Shown one piece after another: positions 17,178 through 25,523 of a DNA stretch of 41,118 bases; position 1 is the first letter of the stretch, and the number at the start of each line of letters is the position of its first letter. Below the pieces are notes generated by a model. That model did no database searches. It had not been told where the DNA came from and was given only the letters and a program-made list of their open reading frames with translations. This stretch comes from Peribacillus simplex (lineage in GTDB: Bacteria; Bacillota; Bacilli; Bacillales; DSM-1321). Made by a program: the position numbers and the translations under genes. The stretch is taken from positions 1-41,118 of the forward strand of contig NZ_LNNH01000035.1 of NCBI RefSeq assembly GCF_001542915.1. Direction: 5' to 3'.

Positions 17178-18092
17178 TTATTTATCCAAGAAATGTGATT
17201 GGAAAAATTCCAATTGATAGTCCAATGTTAGAGGGTCATTGAATATAAACTCGTTACCATTTGCTTCGAATACATGATTTTCTTTCACTGCAGGCATTTG
17301 TTTGTAAACATCGGTGTTTTGAAAAGAGTTATCTTGATCCCTATATTTGCTAATGATCAAATAGTCGCCGACATATTGGGGCAGTACTTCCAAGGAAATC
17401 GAATAATAGCCTTCCTTATGGACCATTTCCTTTACTTTGTCGGGCATTTTTAATCCCATTTCTTGATAGAGGACCTCGGTGCCCCTTCCCCAATTATCTC
17501 CAAACACAGCAAGCTGCTTATCATAGCTTTCCACCACTGTAACGGTAGCATCTTCCCCGATTTTTTCTTTAATTTGCTTTCCGGCTGCCGCCGCACGTGA
17601 TTTATAATCATCAATCCAAGCTTGTGCTTCTTTTTCCTTGTTCAGCAGCTTACCGATTTCCAAATGCTGTGATAAATAATCCACTTTACCGTATGTATAA
17701 GTTACAGTAGGGGCAATTTCCTTCAACTTATCCAAATTTTTGGTAGTGCTTGCACCGATGATCAAATCTGGATCCAATTCGATTATTTTTTCCAATTCAT
17801 CTTCTGATACCGATTGTACGTCTTTTAATTTTTTTTTGAACCTTGGGTTCATTTTGGACCAAGGTTCTACACCAACTAAATTTACTCCAAGTGACATGAC
17901 ATCTCCCGCATAAGATGCTAAAACGATAACCCGTTTTGGGTTTGCAGGGACCTCAATCGCACCATTTTCCGACTGATAGGTAATCGTATTTTTTTTGTTT
18001 TTTTCGCTCGATGTTTTTTCAGTGGCTGCATTGCCGCAGGCACTGACTAAAAGCGTAAAGATGAAGACGATGGGTAAAAGTATTTTTTTCAA
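17178..18092 (-). CDS. Iron-siderophore ABC transporter substrate-binding lipoprotein
   Basis: A 304-aa lipoprotein. The signal peptide MKKILLPIVFIFTLLVSACG carries a lipobox with Cys19. A FhuD/FecB-type periplasmic-binding fold (Pfam class Peripla_BP_2) follows: VPANPKRVIVLAS, DPDLIIGAS and the VVESYDKQLAVFGDNWGRG motif. It should capture a ferric siderophore, probably of the hydroxamate type (FhuD/YxeB-like), but specificity is a guess. No permease or ATPase gene is adjacent, so it must work with a transporter encoded elsewhere, as YxeB does in B. subtilis. A strong Fur box sits at its promoter. Confidence 0.88.
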   Translation of the reverse strand: MKKILLPIVFIFTLLVSACGNAATEKTSSEKNKKNTITYQSENGAIEVPANPKRVIVLASYAGDVMSLGVNLVGVEPWSKMNPRFKKKLKDVQSVSEDELEKIIELDPDLIIGASTTKNLDKLKEIAPTVTYTYGKVDYLSQHLEIGKLLNKEKEAQAWIDDYKSRAAAAGKQIKEKIGEDATVTVVESYDKQLAVFGDNWGRGTEVLYQEMGLKMPDKVKEMVHKEGYYSISLEVLPQYVGDYLIISKYRDQDNSFQNTDVYKQMPAVKENHVFEANGNEFIFNDPLTLDYQLEFFQSHFLDK

Positions 18093-18183
18093 AATGAAGT
18101 TCTCCTTATAGTAAAATATTTTTTGCCTTGTGGATCCTGCCGAAGGTTTCCTTTCTCTAAAAAGTGTTTGTTCACCAATAGAT

Positions 18184-18202
18184 GAGAATGATAATCAATA
18201 AC
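18184..18202 (-). promoter_or_regulatory. Fur box
   Basis: GAGAATGATAATCAATAAC matches the 19-bp consensus GATAATGATAATCATTATC at 16 positions by my hand count. It lies just downstream of the promoter of the binding-protein gene, so iron-replete Fur would repress it. Confidence 0.88.
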
Positions 18203-18208
18203 AATTAA

Positions 18209-18237
18209 AGTTTAATCTTCATTTTCAATTAAGTCAA
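18209..18237 (-). promoter_or_regulatory. Promoter of the siderophore-binding protein gene
   Basis: Reverse strand: -35 TTGACT (18232-18237), 17-base spacer, -10 TAAACT (18209-18214). Confidence 0.75.
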
Positions 18238-18429
18238 TGTTAAAAAATTATTATCCCGACGTCCTATGCTTGGCTGAAACCGATTATTCCGCGGTCACAT
18301 CTTACGCATAAAAAAAGCTTATTTTCATATAAATGATACATAGAGCAGATATTCCATTGTCTAGACACAATCAGCTTAAACCTGCTTTCAGCCCTATTGG
18401 GGCCAATGAAAAAGGAGGAGGGGCATCAT

Positions 18430-18741
18430 ATGGACGTGAAGAAAGTCGATCTGCCTTGTGCTATCGGGAAACGAACCGTATATGACATGAAGGGCCATAA
18501 GCCATTTAATGAAAAAAATATCAGCACGTCATATAGTGCCGAGGAATTGGTGGAGCTATTGTCCCGACTCCCAGCCTTTGCACCCAAGCCCGTTTGTAAA
18601 TTCATCATCAATGGCCGTACATTATTTGGGAAATTGGAATATAAAAAGAAATCCGATTTGTATATAAGGCATAAATTTGGGAAAAAGGTTGTTCAATACG
18701 ATATGAAGCAGCTGCAGTCTGTCGATATTCTGAAATATTAA
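18430..18741 (+). CDS. CotO C-terminal-domain paralogue, putative spore coat protein
   Basis: A 103-aa protein whose C-terminal half (FAPKPVCKFIINGRTLFGKLEYKKKSDLYIRHKFGKKVVQYDMKQLQSVDIL, split here only for reading) parallels the end of the next protein, CotO (FPKPLCEAVMNGETLRF...LPDIIDAKII). The shared pattern is PKPxC, NGxTL, a basic strand and a final LxxIxxxxI. The ATG at 18430 follows AAAGGAGGAGGGG; an upstream TTG at 18397 is not needed. It lies 11 bases before cotO, so they are co-transcribed. Function is inferred from that pairing: spore coat/outer layer assembly. I do not know a named homologue. Confidence 0.75.
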   Translation: MDVKKVDLPCAIGKRTVYDMKGHKPFNEKNISTSYSAEELVELLSRLPAFAPKPVCKFIINGRTLFGKLEYKKKSDLYIRHKFGKKVVQYDMKQLQSVDILKY

Positions 18742-18752
18742 GGAGGAAGAAC

Positions 18753-19337
18753 ATGGCAGAGAGGAATGACGATAAACAATCCAAGCCGCTTTTATATGTC
18801 GATTCATCAAAGATTTCCGATCAGCGAGGAAATATGCAAACGGATTTCCGGACGAAAAAGAGTACGGCTCCTGATACCGTTGAGCCAGAGCTTCAGGAAG
18901 AACAGCATGGGGAGCAAGAACAAAAGGAAGAAAAAGTAGAAGAAGTTAAGCGTGAATTCGGTGTATATGATGCCATGAAGGAAATCGAAACGGAAATGAC
19001 CGCGATCAGGAACATAACCAATCAATATATTCCTGTGCAAACGCCATCCGAGCAGACGGAGCCCCCTCAACAAGCAGAAAAGGAAACGGTAAAGCCAGTA
19101 AAGAAAAAGCGGAAAAAAATCGAGAAAAAAGAATCTTCTCGCGATATCATAACGCGATTATCCCAACATCAAGGATTCCCGAAGCCATTGTGTGAAGCGG
19201 TAATGAACGGAGAAACGCTTCGGTTCCACGTATTGGGGATTAAGGGGGAATCGGTGAAGATTAAAAGGGGCAACCGTATTCACTTTGTCGCTCTTCCTGA
19301 TATCATCGATGCCAAAATAATTGAAGAACCGAAGTGA
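18753..19337 (+). CDS. cotO: CotO-like spore coat morphogenetic protein
   Basis: A 194-aa protein. A short N-terminal motif KPLLYVDSSK...QTDFRTKK resembles the beginning of B. subtilis CotO (YjbX). A highly charged, low-complexity middle (Glu/Lys/Gln/Pro-rich, about residues 40-130) leads to a conserved C-terminal domain (HQGFPKPLCEAVMNGETL...). CotO acts in outer coat/crust (or exosporium) assembly with CotH/CotE. The position after fabI matches B. subtilis. Ribosome-binding site AAGGAGGAAG. B. subtilis CotO is somewhat longer. Confidence 0.82.
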   Translation: MAERNDDKQSKPLLYVDSSKISDQRGNMQTDFRTKKSTAPDTVEPELQEEQHGEQEQKEEKVEEVKREFGVYDAMKEIETEMTAIRNITNQYIPVQTPSEQTEPPQQAEKETVKPVKKKRKKIEKKESSRDIITRLSQHQGFPKPLCEAVMNGETLRFHVLGIKGESVKIKRGNRIHFVALPDIIDAKIIEEPK

Positions 19338-19352
19338 AGGGGGCAATAGAGA

Positions 19353-19718
19353 ATGTTTCTCCCGCATAATGAGTTCACCTTGTTTGTACTATTAGGATTG
19401 GCCTCCTTCAGGCTGACACGATTGATTGTATTCGATAAAATCATGGAGCCGCTGCGCCGCCCTTTTTTTAAGGAAATAGAGGAAAAGAATGCAGAAGGCG
19501 AAGTGGAAATATATTTGCTTCCCAAAGAAAAGGGATTACTTGGCTGGGGAGGACAGTTGCTTAGCTGTTTTTGGTGCGTGGGTGTCTGGGTCAGCCTTTT
19601 TTTGGTATTCCTGCACCTGCAAAGTTGGTTCATAGGGGACATAGTGGTGTTGATTCTTGCCGTAGCGGCCGTAGGAGCGATCATTGAGGTCATAATCAGT
19701 AAAATTATGGACATTTGA
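19353..19718 (+). CDS. yjcA: YjcA-like DUF1360 membrane protein (sporulation)
   Basis: A 121-aa protein with the DUF1360 pattern: N-terminal ASFRLTRLIVFDKI, LRRPFF, and a C-terminal LLSCFWCVGVWVSLF membrane helix holding a C-x2-C pair, then a second helix (about residues 92-117). B. subtilis YjcA lies in the same cot-yjcA-yjcZ-spoVIF region and is expressed in the mother cell. Biochemical role unknown. It follows cotO by 15 bases. Confidence 0.82.
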   Translation: MFLPHNEFTLFVLLGLASFRLTRLIVFDKIMEPLRRPFFKEIEEKNAEGEVEIYLLPKEKGLLGWGGQLLSCFWCVGVWVSLFLVFLHLQSWFIGDIVVLILAVAAVGAIIEVIISKIMDI

Positions 19719-19781
19719 TTGGAAACAACTTGTCTCTTCATTCATATAGTAAGTTATAGACTTTAAAGGAGGCGTCATAAC

Positions 19782-19901
19782 TTGAATAAGAAGCAGAGCC
19801 CATGGACTTATGCCAAACCGGTGAAAAAGGATCAGCCAATCAAAATCAAGAAAGACTGTGGCTGTAATAATAATAATAATAAAAATAAAGGCTATTACTG
19901 A
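19782..19901 (+). CDS. 39-aa Asn-run peptide, putative small spore protein
   Basis: A TTG start with an AAAGGAGG site 9-10 bases upstream opens a 39-codon frame. It encodes a basic N-terminal part (MNKKQSPWTYAKPVKKDQ), then CGC, five Asn from an AAT repeat, and KNKGYY. A terminator lies 7 bases after the stop, and the gene follows yjcA directly. Both neighbours are sporulation genes, so a spore-coat-type small protein is likely, but I recognise no family. Confidence 0.6.
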   Translation: MNKKQSPWTYAKPVKKDQPIKIKKDCGCNNNNNKNKGYY

Positions 19902-19905
19902 GTAG

Positions 19906-19937
19906 AAAAACCTTTCCGTTTAGGGAAGGTTTTTTTA
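19906..19937 (+). terminator. Terminator of the cotO-yjcA group
   Basis: A 10-bp stem with one G-U pair (AAACCTTTCC with GGGAAGGTTT) and a long T-run. Confidence 0.85.
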
Positions 19938-20015
19938 TTTCCTAATCCTACCATTCATAAAAAAACCATTAAACAAGAAAATACTAATAGAACGATTAAT
20001 TAGGATGTGATTCTT

Positions 20016-20513
20016 TTGTTCAGGAAAAGAAAATATGTGTATCGCAGCTGGATGCTCCTTTTGGTTGCTTTGTGTATGCTGACAGCCTGCAGCAGCCAAG
20101 GAGACGGGAAAACGGAGAATCTGGCTCTGATTAAACGGACGAATCCCAAGCCGATGGATATCATCAATGGGATGGATGAAGAAGATGAAAAAGGCCTGAT
20201 CTCAAAGGTGAAGGAAACGGTAGCAAATGAAGATACGATTTATGACGTTATCGTGGTGAAAAATGAAAAAAAGATTATCGTCGCTTATAAAGTCAAACAT
20301 TTACAACGTTTCCATATGAAGAAGATTGAAAAGAATGTGACCCAACACCTGGAGGAAAGATTCCCGAAGTATGATTTCATCGTATCGAGTGATTATAAAA
20401 TCTTTTTGGAATCTTTAAGGTTGAATGAGTTCCTTAAGAAAGAAAACGTTCCTGAGAAAAAGGCACGGAAGAAGTTCAAGGAAATTGAAGAACTTCAAAA
20501 AGAATTGATTTAG
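20016..20513 (+). CDS. YhcN/YlaJ-family sporulation lipoprotein
   Basis: A lipoprotein of about 165 aa. A basic start (LFRKRKYVYR) is followed by a hydrophobic helix ending in the lipobox LTAC-S. The mature part is a small, charged alpha/beta domain (YDVIVVKNEKKIIVAYKVKHLQRFHMKKIEKNVTQHLEERFPKYDFIVSSD) typical of the spore YhcN/YlaJ family. The TTG at 20016 is preferred because AGGA lies about 10 bases before it; a GTG at 20007 is the alternative. It precedes spoVAC by 18 bases. A YhcN/YlaJ lipoprotein ahead of spoVAC-spoVAD-spoVAEb is the arrangement of spoVA2 operons. Confidence 0.82.
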   Translation: MFRKRKYVYRSWMLLLVALCMLTACSSQGDGKTENLALIKRTNPKPMDIINGMDEEDEKGLISKVKETVANEDTIYDVIVVKNEKKIIVAYKVKHLQRFHMKKIEKNVTQHLEERFPKYDFIVSSDYKIFLESLRLNEFLKKENVPEKKARKKFKEIEELQKELI

Positions 20514-20531
20514 AAAGCGAGGTTCAGAACG

Positions 20532-21002
20532 ATGAGCGGCAAGGAGAAAACGACTCCCCAACAGGATGCATATAAACAGCTTCAAGGAAAGCATGAAATT
20601 AAAAGACCGATAGTGAAGAATTGTTTGAAGGCTTTTTTGGTAGGAGGGATCTTCTGCATGGTGGGACAAGCGATTTCTTACTTTTATATTTACTTTTTCA
20701 ACTTTACCGAACAGACAGCTGGAAGTCCAACCACTGCGACCATGGTATTCCTGGCCCTATTGATGACAGGCTTCGGCTTCTACGATCGGATTGGGCAGTT
20801 CGCTGGGGCAGGAAGTGCAGTCCCGGTTACCGGGTTTGGTAATGCAGTCATTTCAGCGGCCATCGAACATAGGACCGAGGGGTTCGTGTTAGGGGTCGGA
20901 TCGAATATGTTCAAATTGGCAGGCTCGGTCATTTTATTTGGAGTATTTTCAGCCTTTGTCGTGGCGTTGATTAAAACGATTTATTTAATGATTGGGGGCT
21001 AA
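20532..21002 (+). CDS. spoVAC: Stage V sporulation protein AC
   Basis: A 156-aa inner-membrane protein with an N-terminal cytoplasmic stretch and several helices. Family motifs seen: FLVGGIFCMVGQ, GFGFYDRIGQFAGAGSAVPVTGFGNAV and a C-terminal VGSNMFKLAGSVI. SpoVAC forms a mechanosensitive-type channel taking part in Ca-dipicolinate movement across the spore inner membrane. It is directly followed by spoVAD (start 4 bases after the stop). Confidence 0.95.
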   Translation: MSGKEKTTPQQDAYKQLQGKHEIKRPIVKNCLKAFLVGGIFCMVGQAISYFYIYFFNFTEQTAGSPTTATMVFLALLMTGFGFYDRIGQFAGAGSAVPVTGFGNAVISAAIEHRTEGFVLGVGSNMFKLAGSVILFGVFSAFVVALIKTIYLMIGG

Positions 21003-21005
21003 AGG

Positions 21006-22031
21006 GTGTTAAAAGGAAAACAAACATGGATGTTCGCCAATAAACCAGTCATTTTGGAAACAGGAGTAACAGGCGGGCCGTTTGAAGCAAATGGCGAAAT
21101 CGCGGGCGACTTCGATATTTTGTACGGAGATTTGTGGATGGAGAAGGATTCGTATGAGAAGGCCCATCGCCACTTGATGGAGAAGGCTGTGGAACTTGCA
21201 TTGGAAAAAGGAGAAATTGAAAAGGAGCAGGTGCAGTTTTTCTTGGCGGGTGATTTAATTAACCAGATTACCCCAACAAGTTTTGCGGCAAGAACGCATG
21301 GCATCCCCTACTTCGGGTTGTTTGGGGCGTGCTCCACTTCAATGGAGGGGCTTGCATTGGCTGCCTTCATCACAAATTATGGCGGGGCGAATTACGTGCT
21401 GACAGGGGCCTCGAGCCACAATGCAGCCGTTGAAAAGCAATTCCGCTATCCGACTGAATATGGAGGGCAAAAACCTCCTACAGCTCAGTGGACGATAACG
21501 GGAGCGGGGGTGGCACTGGTCGCTCCGAATGGAAGCAGGCAAGGCGAATACCCGCATGTGGTTTCGGCCACGATCGGCAAGGTCATTGACATGGGGCTGA
21601 AGGATCCGTTCAATATGGGGGGAGCGATGGCCCCGGCTGCCGTCGATACGATCCTTGCCCATTTCAAAGATACGGGATTGGGTCCGGATGATTATGATTT
21701 GGTCATTACCGGTGATTTAGGGCAAGTGGGCAGGGAAACCGCCCTGGATTTATTAAAACAAAAGGGATGTCAAATCAATCAGGAAAAATTCAAAGATTGC
21801 GGCTTGATGATTTTTAAAAAGGACCAGCCCGTTTTAGCGGGCGGCAGCGGCGCGGGATGTTCAGCAGTGGTTTTATATGGACATATCCTCAATCAAATGA
21901 TTTCAGGTCATTATAAAAAAATCCTGCTGGTTGCTACTGGGGCATTATTGTCGCCGTTATCGGTCCAGCAAAAGGAAACAATTCCGTGCATTGCTCATGC
22001 GGTATCCATCGAGTATGGGATGAATTCATGA
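21006..22031 (+). CDS. spoVAD: Stage V sporulation protein AD
   Basis: A 341-aa soluble protein of thiolase-like fold that binds dipicolinic acid. Characteristic segments are [45 protein letters not shown] and [20 protein letters not shown] start with a GGGGG-rich site overlapping the end of spoVAC, so translation is coupled. Confidence 0.95.
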   Translation: MLKGKQTWMFANKPVILETGVTGGPFEANGEIAGDFDILYGDLWMEKDSYEKAHRHLMEKAVELALEKGEIEKEQVQFFLAGDLINQITPTSFAARTHGIPYFGLFGACSTSMEGLALAAFITNYGGANYVLTGASSHNAAVEKQFRYPTEYGGQKPPTAQWTITGAGVALVAPNGSRQGEYPHVVSATIGKVIDMGLKDPFNMGGAMAPAAVDTILAHFKDTGLGPDDYDLVITGDLGQVGRETALDLLKQKGCQINQEKFKDCGLMIFKKDQPVLAGGSGAGCSAVVLYGHILNQMISGHYKKILLVATGALLSPLSVQQKETIPCIAHAVSIEYGMNS

Positions 22032-22047
22032 AAAAGGAGAGATTTGG

Positions 22048-22404
22048 ATGTTAGCGATGTTTTTTTGGGCCTTTGTCATCGGTGGATTGATTTGTGTAGT
22101 CGGCCAGCTTCTTTTTGATGTTGCTAAGCTGACACCAGCACATACGCTAAGTTTATTCGTTGTAATAGGGGCGGTTCTTGGCGGGTTTGACTTATATGAA
22201 CCGCTTGTTGACTTTGCAGGCGCAGGAGCAACGATACCGATCGTTTCATTTGGGAATTCCCTTGTGAACGGTGCGATGATGGAATCCGAAAAACATGGCA
22301 TCGTCGGCGTACTAACAGGAATGTTTGAAATCACGAGCTCCGGTATCTCGGCAGCCATCATCTTCGGATTTATCGGGGCTTTGGTTTTCAGGCCAAAGGG
22401 ATAG
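22048..22404 (+). CDS. spoVAEB: Stage V sporulation protein AE (SpoVAEb)
   Basis: A 118-aa membrane protein with motifs [36 protein letters not shown] and a final GFIGALVF helix. It is homologous in layout to SpoVAC. It completes a compact lipoprotein-VAC-VAD-VAEb operon. Genes for SpoVAA, AB, AEa and AF are absent here, so this is not the housekeeping heptacistronic spoVA operon. Confidence 0.93.
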   Translation: MLAMFFWAFVIGGLICVVGQLLFDVAKLTPAHTLSLFVVIGAVLGGFDLYEPLVDFAGAGATIPIVSFGNSLVNGAMMESEKHGIVGVLTGMFEITSSGISAAIIFGFIGALVFRPKG

Positions 22405-22442
22405 GATCGGAAATGGGCAGCCTGGACTAGGACATGGCCTAT

Positions 22443-22470
22443 ACATATTTGTCCAGACCTACATATGTTA
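22443..22470 (+). promoter_or_regulatory. Putative SigK promoter of yjcZ
   Basis: -35 ACA at 22443-22445, 16-base spacer, -10 CATATGTTA at 22462-22470, matching the SigK pattern AC-N16/17-CATAnnnTA. It lies 36 bases before the yjcZ start. Confidence 0.45.
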
Positions 22471-22505
22471 TCAGTAAGCTTTTAGCGAAAGCGAGGTGAT
22501 ATAGT

Positions 22506-22658
22506 ATGTTTGGTTTCGGTGGCTACGGTTGCTGCGGCAACAGCGGTTATGGATATGGCGGCAGTTATGGCGGAGGCTACGGTGGTGGCGGTTCTACGTT
22601 CGCGATAATCGTTGTGTTGTTTATCCTATTGATCATTGTAGGGGCTTCTTTCTGCTAA
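22506..22658 (+). CDS. yjcZ: YjcZ-family small sporulation protein
   Basis: A 50-aa protein with an N-terminal Gly/Tyr-rich segment ([18 protein letters not shown]...) and one C-terminal membrane helix ([21 protein letters not shown]), the YjcZ family layout. Site AGCGAGGTGAT upstream; terminator after it. In B. subtilis yjcZ sits next to yjcA and spoVIF. Role unknown; probably a spore membrane/coat interface protein. Confidence 0.85.
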   Translation: MFGFGGYGCCGNSGYGYGGSYGGGYGGGGSTFAIIVVLFILLIIVGASFC

Positions 22659-22661
22659 AGT

Positions 22662-22700
22662 AAATGGAATAGGCAGAAGAAGCCTATTCCATTTCTTTTT
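22662..22700 (+). terminator. Terminator of yjcZ
   Basis: A perfect 13-bp stem (22662-22674 with 22682-22694) followed by T-rich sequence. Confidence 0.88.
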
Positions 22701-22769
22701 ATTTTATCGGCCTTGCACCATTTTCTGTTTAAACCATAGGATAGGTACAGAAAAGGGAGGGGCTTAGGT

Positions 22770-23024
22770 ATGGATAATAACTTTTTTAAAAACATAGAAG
22801 GTAAAACGGGCGTGAATATGAAAGATGTATTGGAATTGGCAAACTCTCTACAAGGGGCCAACTTCAAAGATGAAACAACCGTCAGGAATGTCATTAAACG
22901 CGTTTCAAAAATAGCGAACAAACCGGTCAATAAGGAAACGGAAGACAAAATCGTCCATTCCATCGTAGCTGAAGGCAATAAACTCGACTTTGGGACGATT
23001 TCCAATATGATAAATAAAAAATAA
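22770..23024 (+). CDS. spoVIF: SpoVIF (YjcC), coat assembly regulator
   Basis: An 84-aa protein matching SpoVIF throughout in character (NNFFKNIEGKTGVNMKDVLELANSLQGANFKDE...IVAEGNKLDFGTISNMI). In B. subtilis it is needed for GerE stability and late coat assembly. Strong site AAAGGGAGGGG. Own terminator at 23032-23058. Adjacent to the yjcD-like helicase, as in B. subtilis. Confidence 0.92.
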   Translation: MDNNFFKNIEGKTGVNMKDVLELANSLQGANFKDETTVRNVIKRVSKIANKPVNKETEDKIVHSIVAEGNKLDFGTISNMINKK

Positions 23025-23031
23025 TGAATCA

Positions 23032-23058
23032 AGGCCTGCTATAGATGCAGGCCTTTTT
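23032..23058 (+). terminator. Terminator of spoVIF
   Basis: AGGCCTGC pairs with GCAGGCCT, followed by TTTTT. Confidence 0.9.
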
Positions 23059-23101
23059 CATATGGCTGAATCCTGCCTTCTGCCATGAAAACAAGGTAAG
23101 G

Positions 23102-25375
23102 TCAGAGCTTGAGGAAGCGTGATGGATGTGCGGTCCGTCCGCGTCTTGTTTGCAGGATGGAAAGGTAAAGATCCGTTTTGGCTCTTGTCGCTGCAACATA
23201 AAGCAGTCGTCGTTCCTCCTCAAGAGGGGCAAGCTCCCCTTTTCGATAGGATTCAAGTGCGAAATCATGTGGAATGCTGCCATCGACTGCAGCAAGTACA
23301 TATACGGTCTTATATTCAAGCCCTTTGGAACGGTGTACGGTGGTAAGCTGTATGGCATCCTTGAAATGTTTCGAGAGCTGTTTAATTTCTTGGACCATGG
23401 CTGTCATATGGTCGACATGCTCAAGGAAAGCGGCGACTGTGGGAAAACGGTTGGCTGCCACCTTTAGGTCGCGAATGTCATCGGAGCCTTTTTCCAGATT
23501 CGCTTCGTTGCCCCGTTTTTTAACATAATCCTGGTAGCCCAAGTCCTTTTCGATGATTTCCAAAGCAACCAGCGGCGACATAATCTTTAAAGAACGGATT
23601 TGCCCTGGAATCGTTTTTAATTTTTTTTCTTGGAAAGCATGACCTGTCTTGATGTAAGCAAATGCATCGATATAATCACAGTCCTGCAATATGGTTTGTG
23701 CTTTTAATTCCTGCAAAATGCTTTGCCTTAAAAATAATGAGGAAAGAACATCCGCTGCTGCCTTGCTATCATGAGGAAACAAACTTAAGCGCATGAAGGC
23801 CAGCATGCCGCGTATGACCCTGCGCTGATAAAAGGAATCTGCATCTTTTTCGATTACAAATGGCAGGTTGGAAGCGGCCAGTCTTTCAAATATGGCCCTG
23901 GACATTGTGTGTGTCCTGTATAATACGGCAAAGTCCCCGGGATTTGCTCCTTTGGCGATTTTTTCTTGAATATCATTAACGATCATCGTTGCTTCCAATT
24001 CCTCATCATATGGATAAAATAATACTGGCGGATTTCCTGAATCATGCTGTGCCCGCATTTGCTTCTCCATCCGATTCTGGTTGCGCTTGATCAATCGATT
24101 CGCAGTGGCGACGATTTGATGGGAAGAGCGATAATTTTCGGTTAGCTTGACAACTTGGGATCGAGGGAAGTCATGATTGAAATTCAGGATGTATTTCGGA
24201 TCGCTCCCCCTGAAGGAATAGATCGATTGATCATCATCTCCAACCGCACACACATTTTTTGATTCGGAAGAAAGGAGTTTTATCAATTCATATTGAACTT
24301 TATTGATATCCTGAAATTCATCCACCAAGAAATACTGAAATCGTTGCTGGTATTTCTTTAAAAAATCGGGGTGATTTTTTAAGAAGACATAGCAGCCGAC
24401 AAGCATATCATCAAAGTCATATTTTCCTGTTTGCTTTTTATACTCTTCATATTTCTTATATAAGAATAAACAGGATTTCTCCCACTCGTCATCAGGTTGA
24501 ATATCTTCGGGGAAAGCCAATGAGTTTTTCCAGAGCCCGATTTGCTGGAGTGCTTGATCGTATGCAAATTCCTTATCATCAAGTTCCATTTCCCGACCAG
24601 CCTGTTTCAAGATCTTTTCTTTTTCCCATTCCCATTTCAATAGCAAATCGCGCTGCCATTTGGATGGTTCGTGAAAAATCAGGATTTTATAAAAAATGCT
24701 ATGAAAGGTCCCGCTCACAACTTGGGAAACGAGGGAGGGCGTCATATTAGGATAACTGAGCAGCCGCTGCTGCATCTCCTTAGCTGACTTTGCGGTAAAT
24801 GTCACGAGCATGATGCTTCTTGGATCGATTTTCTTCACCGTAAGCATGTAGGCAGTACGGACCGTTAATACCCGGGTTTTCCCGCTGCCTGCTCCTGAAA
24901 GGACAAGAATGGGTCCTTCGATCGTTTTTACGGCTTTAAGCTGTTCTGCATCTAGTACGACCCCGCAAGAGGATAATTCCTGGAAATATGGTTCCTCTAA
25001 TTGTGCCAGGGAGGCGGTTTTATGTGAATATTGCGGATTTCCCGTTACCTGCCGGCTTCTAAGGAAAGGCTCCGTAATGGTTTTTGTTTCGGTTATGGTT
25101 CGAGACTTGGGGATCTTAAATCCATTCTGTTCCATATATTCTAATGGCTTGTCCTGATTCATTGGTTCGGAATATGGCATTACACAGGGTGCCTGCGATG
25201 GGTCACTATGATAAAAATAGGGCGTTTCATGAATGCCAATGAATAATTTAACGGGCTTTTGACAAACGATGCAAGAAAGCTGATCACGTTTCCCTTTTTC
25301 GAATAGTGTCTGCAGCTCACCAGCTGAAACGGTATGTATATGTACAATTTCATTGCCAGATTTTGCTTGATTCAT
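23102..25375 (-). CDS. yjcD: YjcD, UvrD/Rep-family superfamily 1 helicase with CoiA-like N-terminus
   Basis: About 757 aa from the ATG at 25375, close to the B. subtilis YjcD length; the open frame extends further upstream to 25546 without a convincing start. Helicase motifs in order: Walker A LSGAGSGKT, motif II DEFQDIN, motif III GDDDQSIYSFRG, the UvrD-like VHRSKGLEYKTVYV and RRLLYVAATRAK. The first ~70 residues form a Cys/His module (C-x2-C ... PYFYH ... C) that resembles the N-terminus of CoiA (see findings). DNA repair or recombination role inferred; convergent with spoVIF. Confidence 0.88.
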   Translation of the reverse strand: MNQAKSGNEIVHIHTVSAGELQTLFEKGKRDQLSCIVCQKPVKLFIGIHETPYFYHSDPSQAPCVMPYSEPMNQDKPLEYMEQNGFKIPKSRTITETKTITEPFLRSRQVTGNPQYSHKTASLAQLEEPYFQELSSCGVVLDAEQLKAVKTIEGPILVLSGAGSGKTRVLTVRTAYMLTVKKIDPRSIMLVTFTAKSAKEMQQRLLSYPNMTPSLVSQVVSGTFHSIFYKILIFHEPSKWQRDLLLKWEWEKEKILKQAGREMELDDKEFAYDQALQQIGLWKNSLAFPEDIQPDDEWEKSCLFLYKKYEEYKKQTGKYDFDDMLVGCYVFLKNHPDFLKKYQQRFQYFLVDEFQDINKVQYELIKLLSSESKNVCAVGDDDQSIYSFRGSDPKYILNFNHDFPRSQVVKLTENYRSSHQIVATANRLIKRNQNRMEKQMRAQHDSGNPPVLFYPYDEELEATMIVNDIQEKIAKGANPGDFAVLYRTHTMSRAIFERLAASNLPFVIEKDADSFYQRRVIRGMLAFMRLSLFPHDSKAAADVLSSLFLRQSILQELKAQTILQDCDYIDAFAYIKTGHAFQEKKLKTIPGQIRSLKIMSPLVALEIIEKDLGYQDYVKKRGNEANLEKGSDDIRDLKVAANRFPTVAAFLEHVDHMTAMVQEIKQLSKHFKDAIQLTTVHRSKGLEYKTVYVLAAVDGSIPHDFALESYRKGELAPLEEERRLLYVAATRAKTDLYLSILQTRRGRTAHPSRFLKL

Positions 25376-25523
25376 ATAAATGGATACCTCTAATCTATTA
25401 AAAATATCGGCAATACCCATCATACCAGAAGATGAGGAAAAAAGAATGTGGAAATGGTGTTTACCTCTCACCCTGGGCGGGTATTTAAATGACAGCATAC
25501 GTACATGAAAAGGAGGGTAAACC

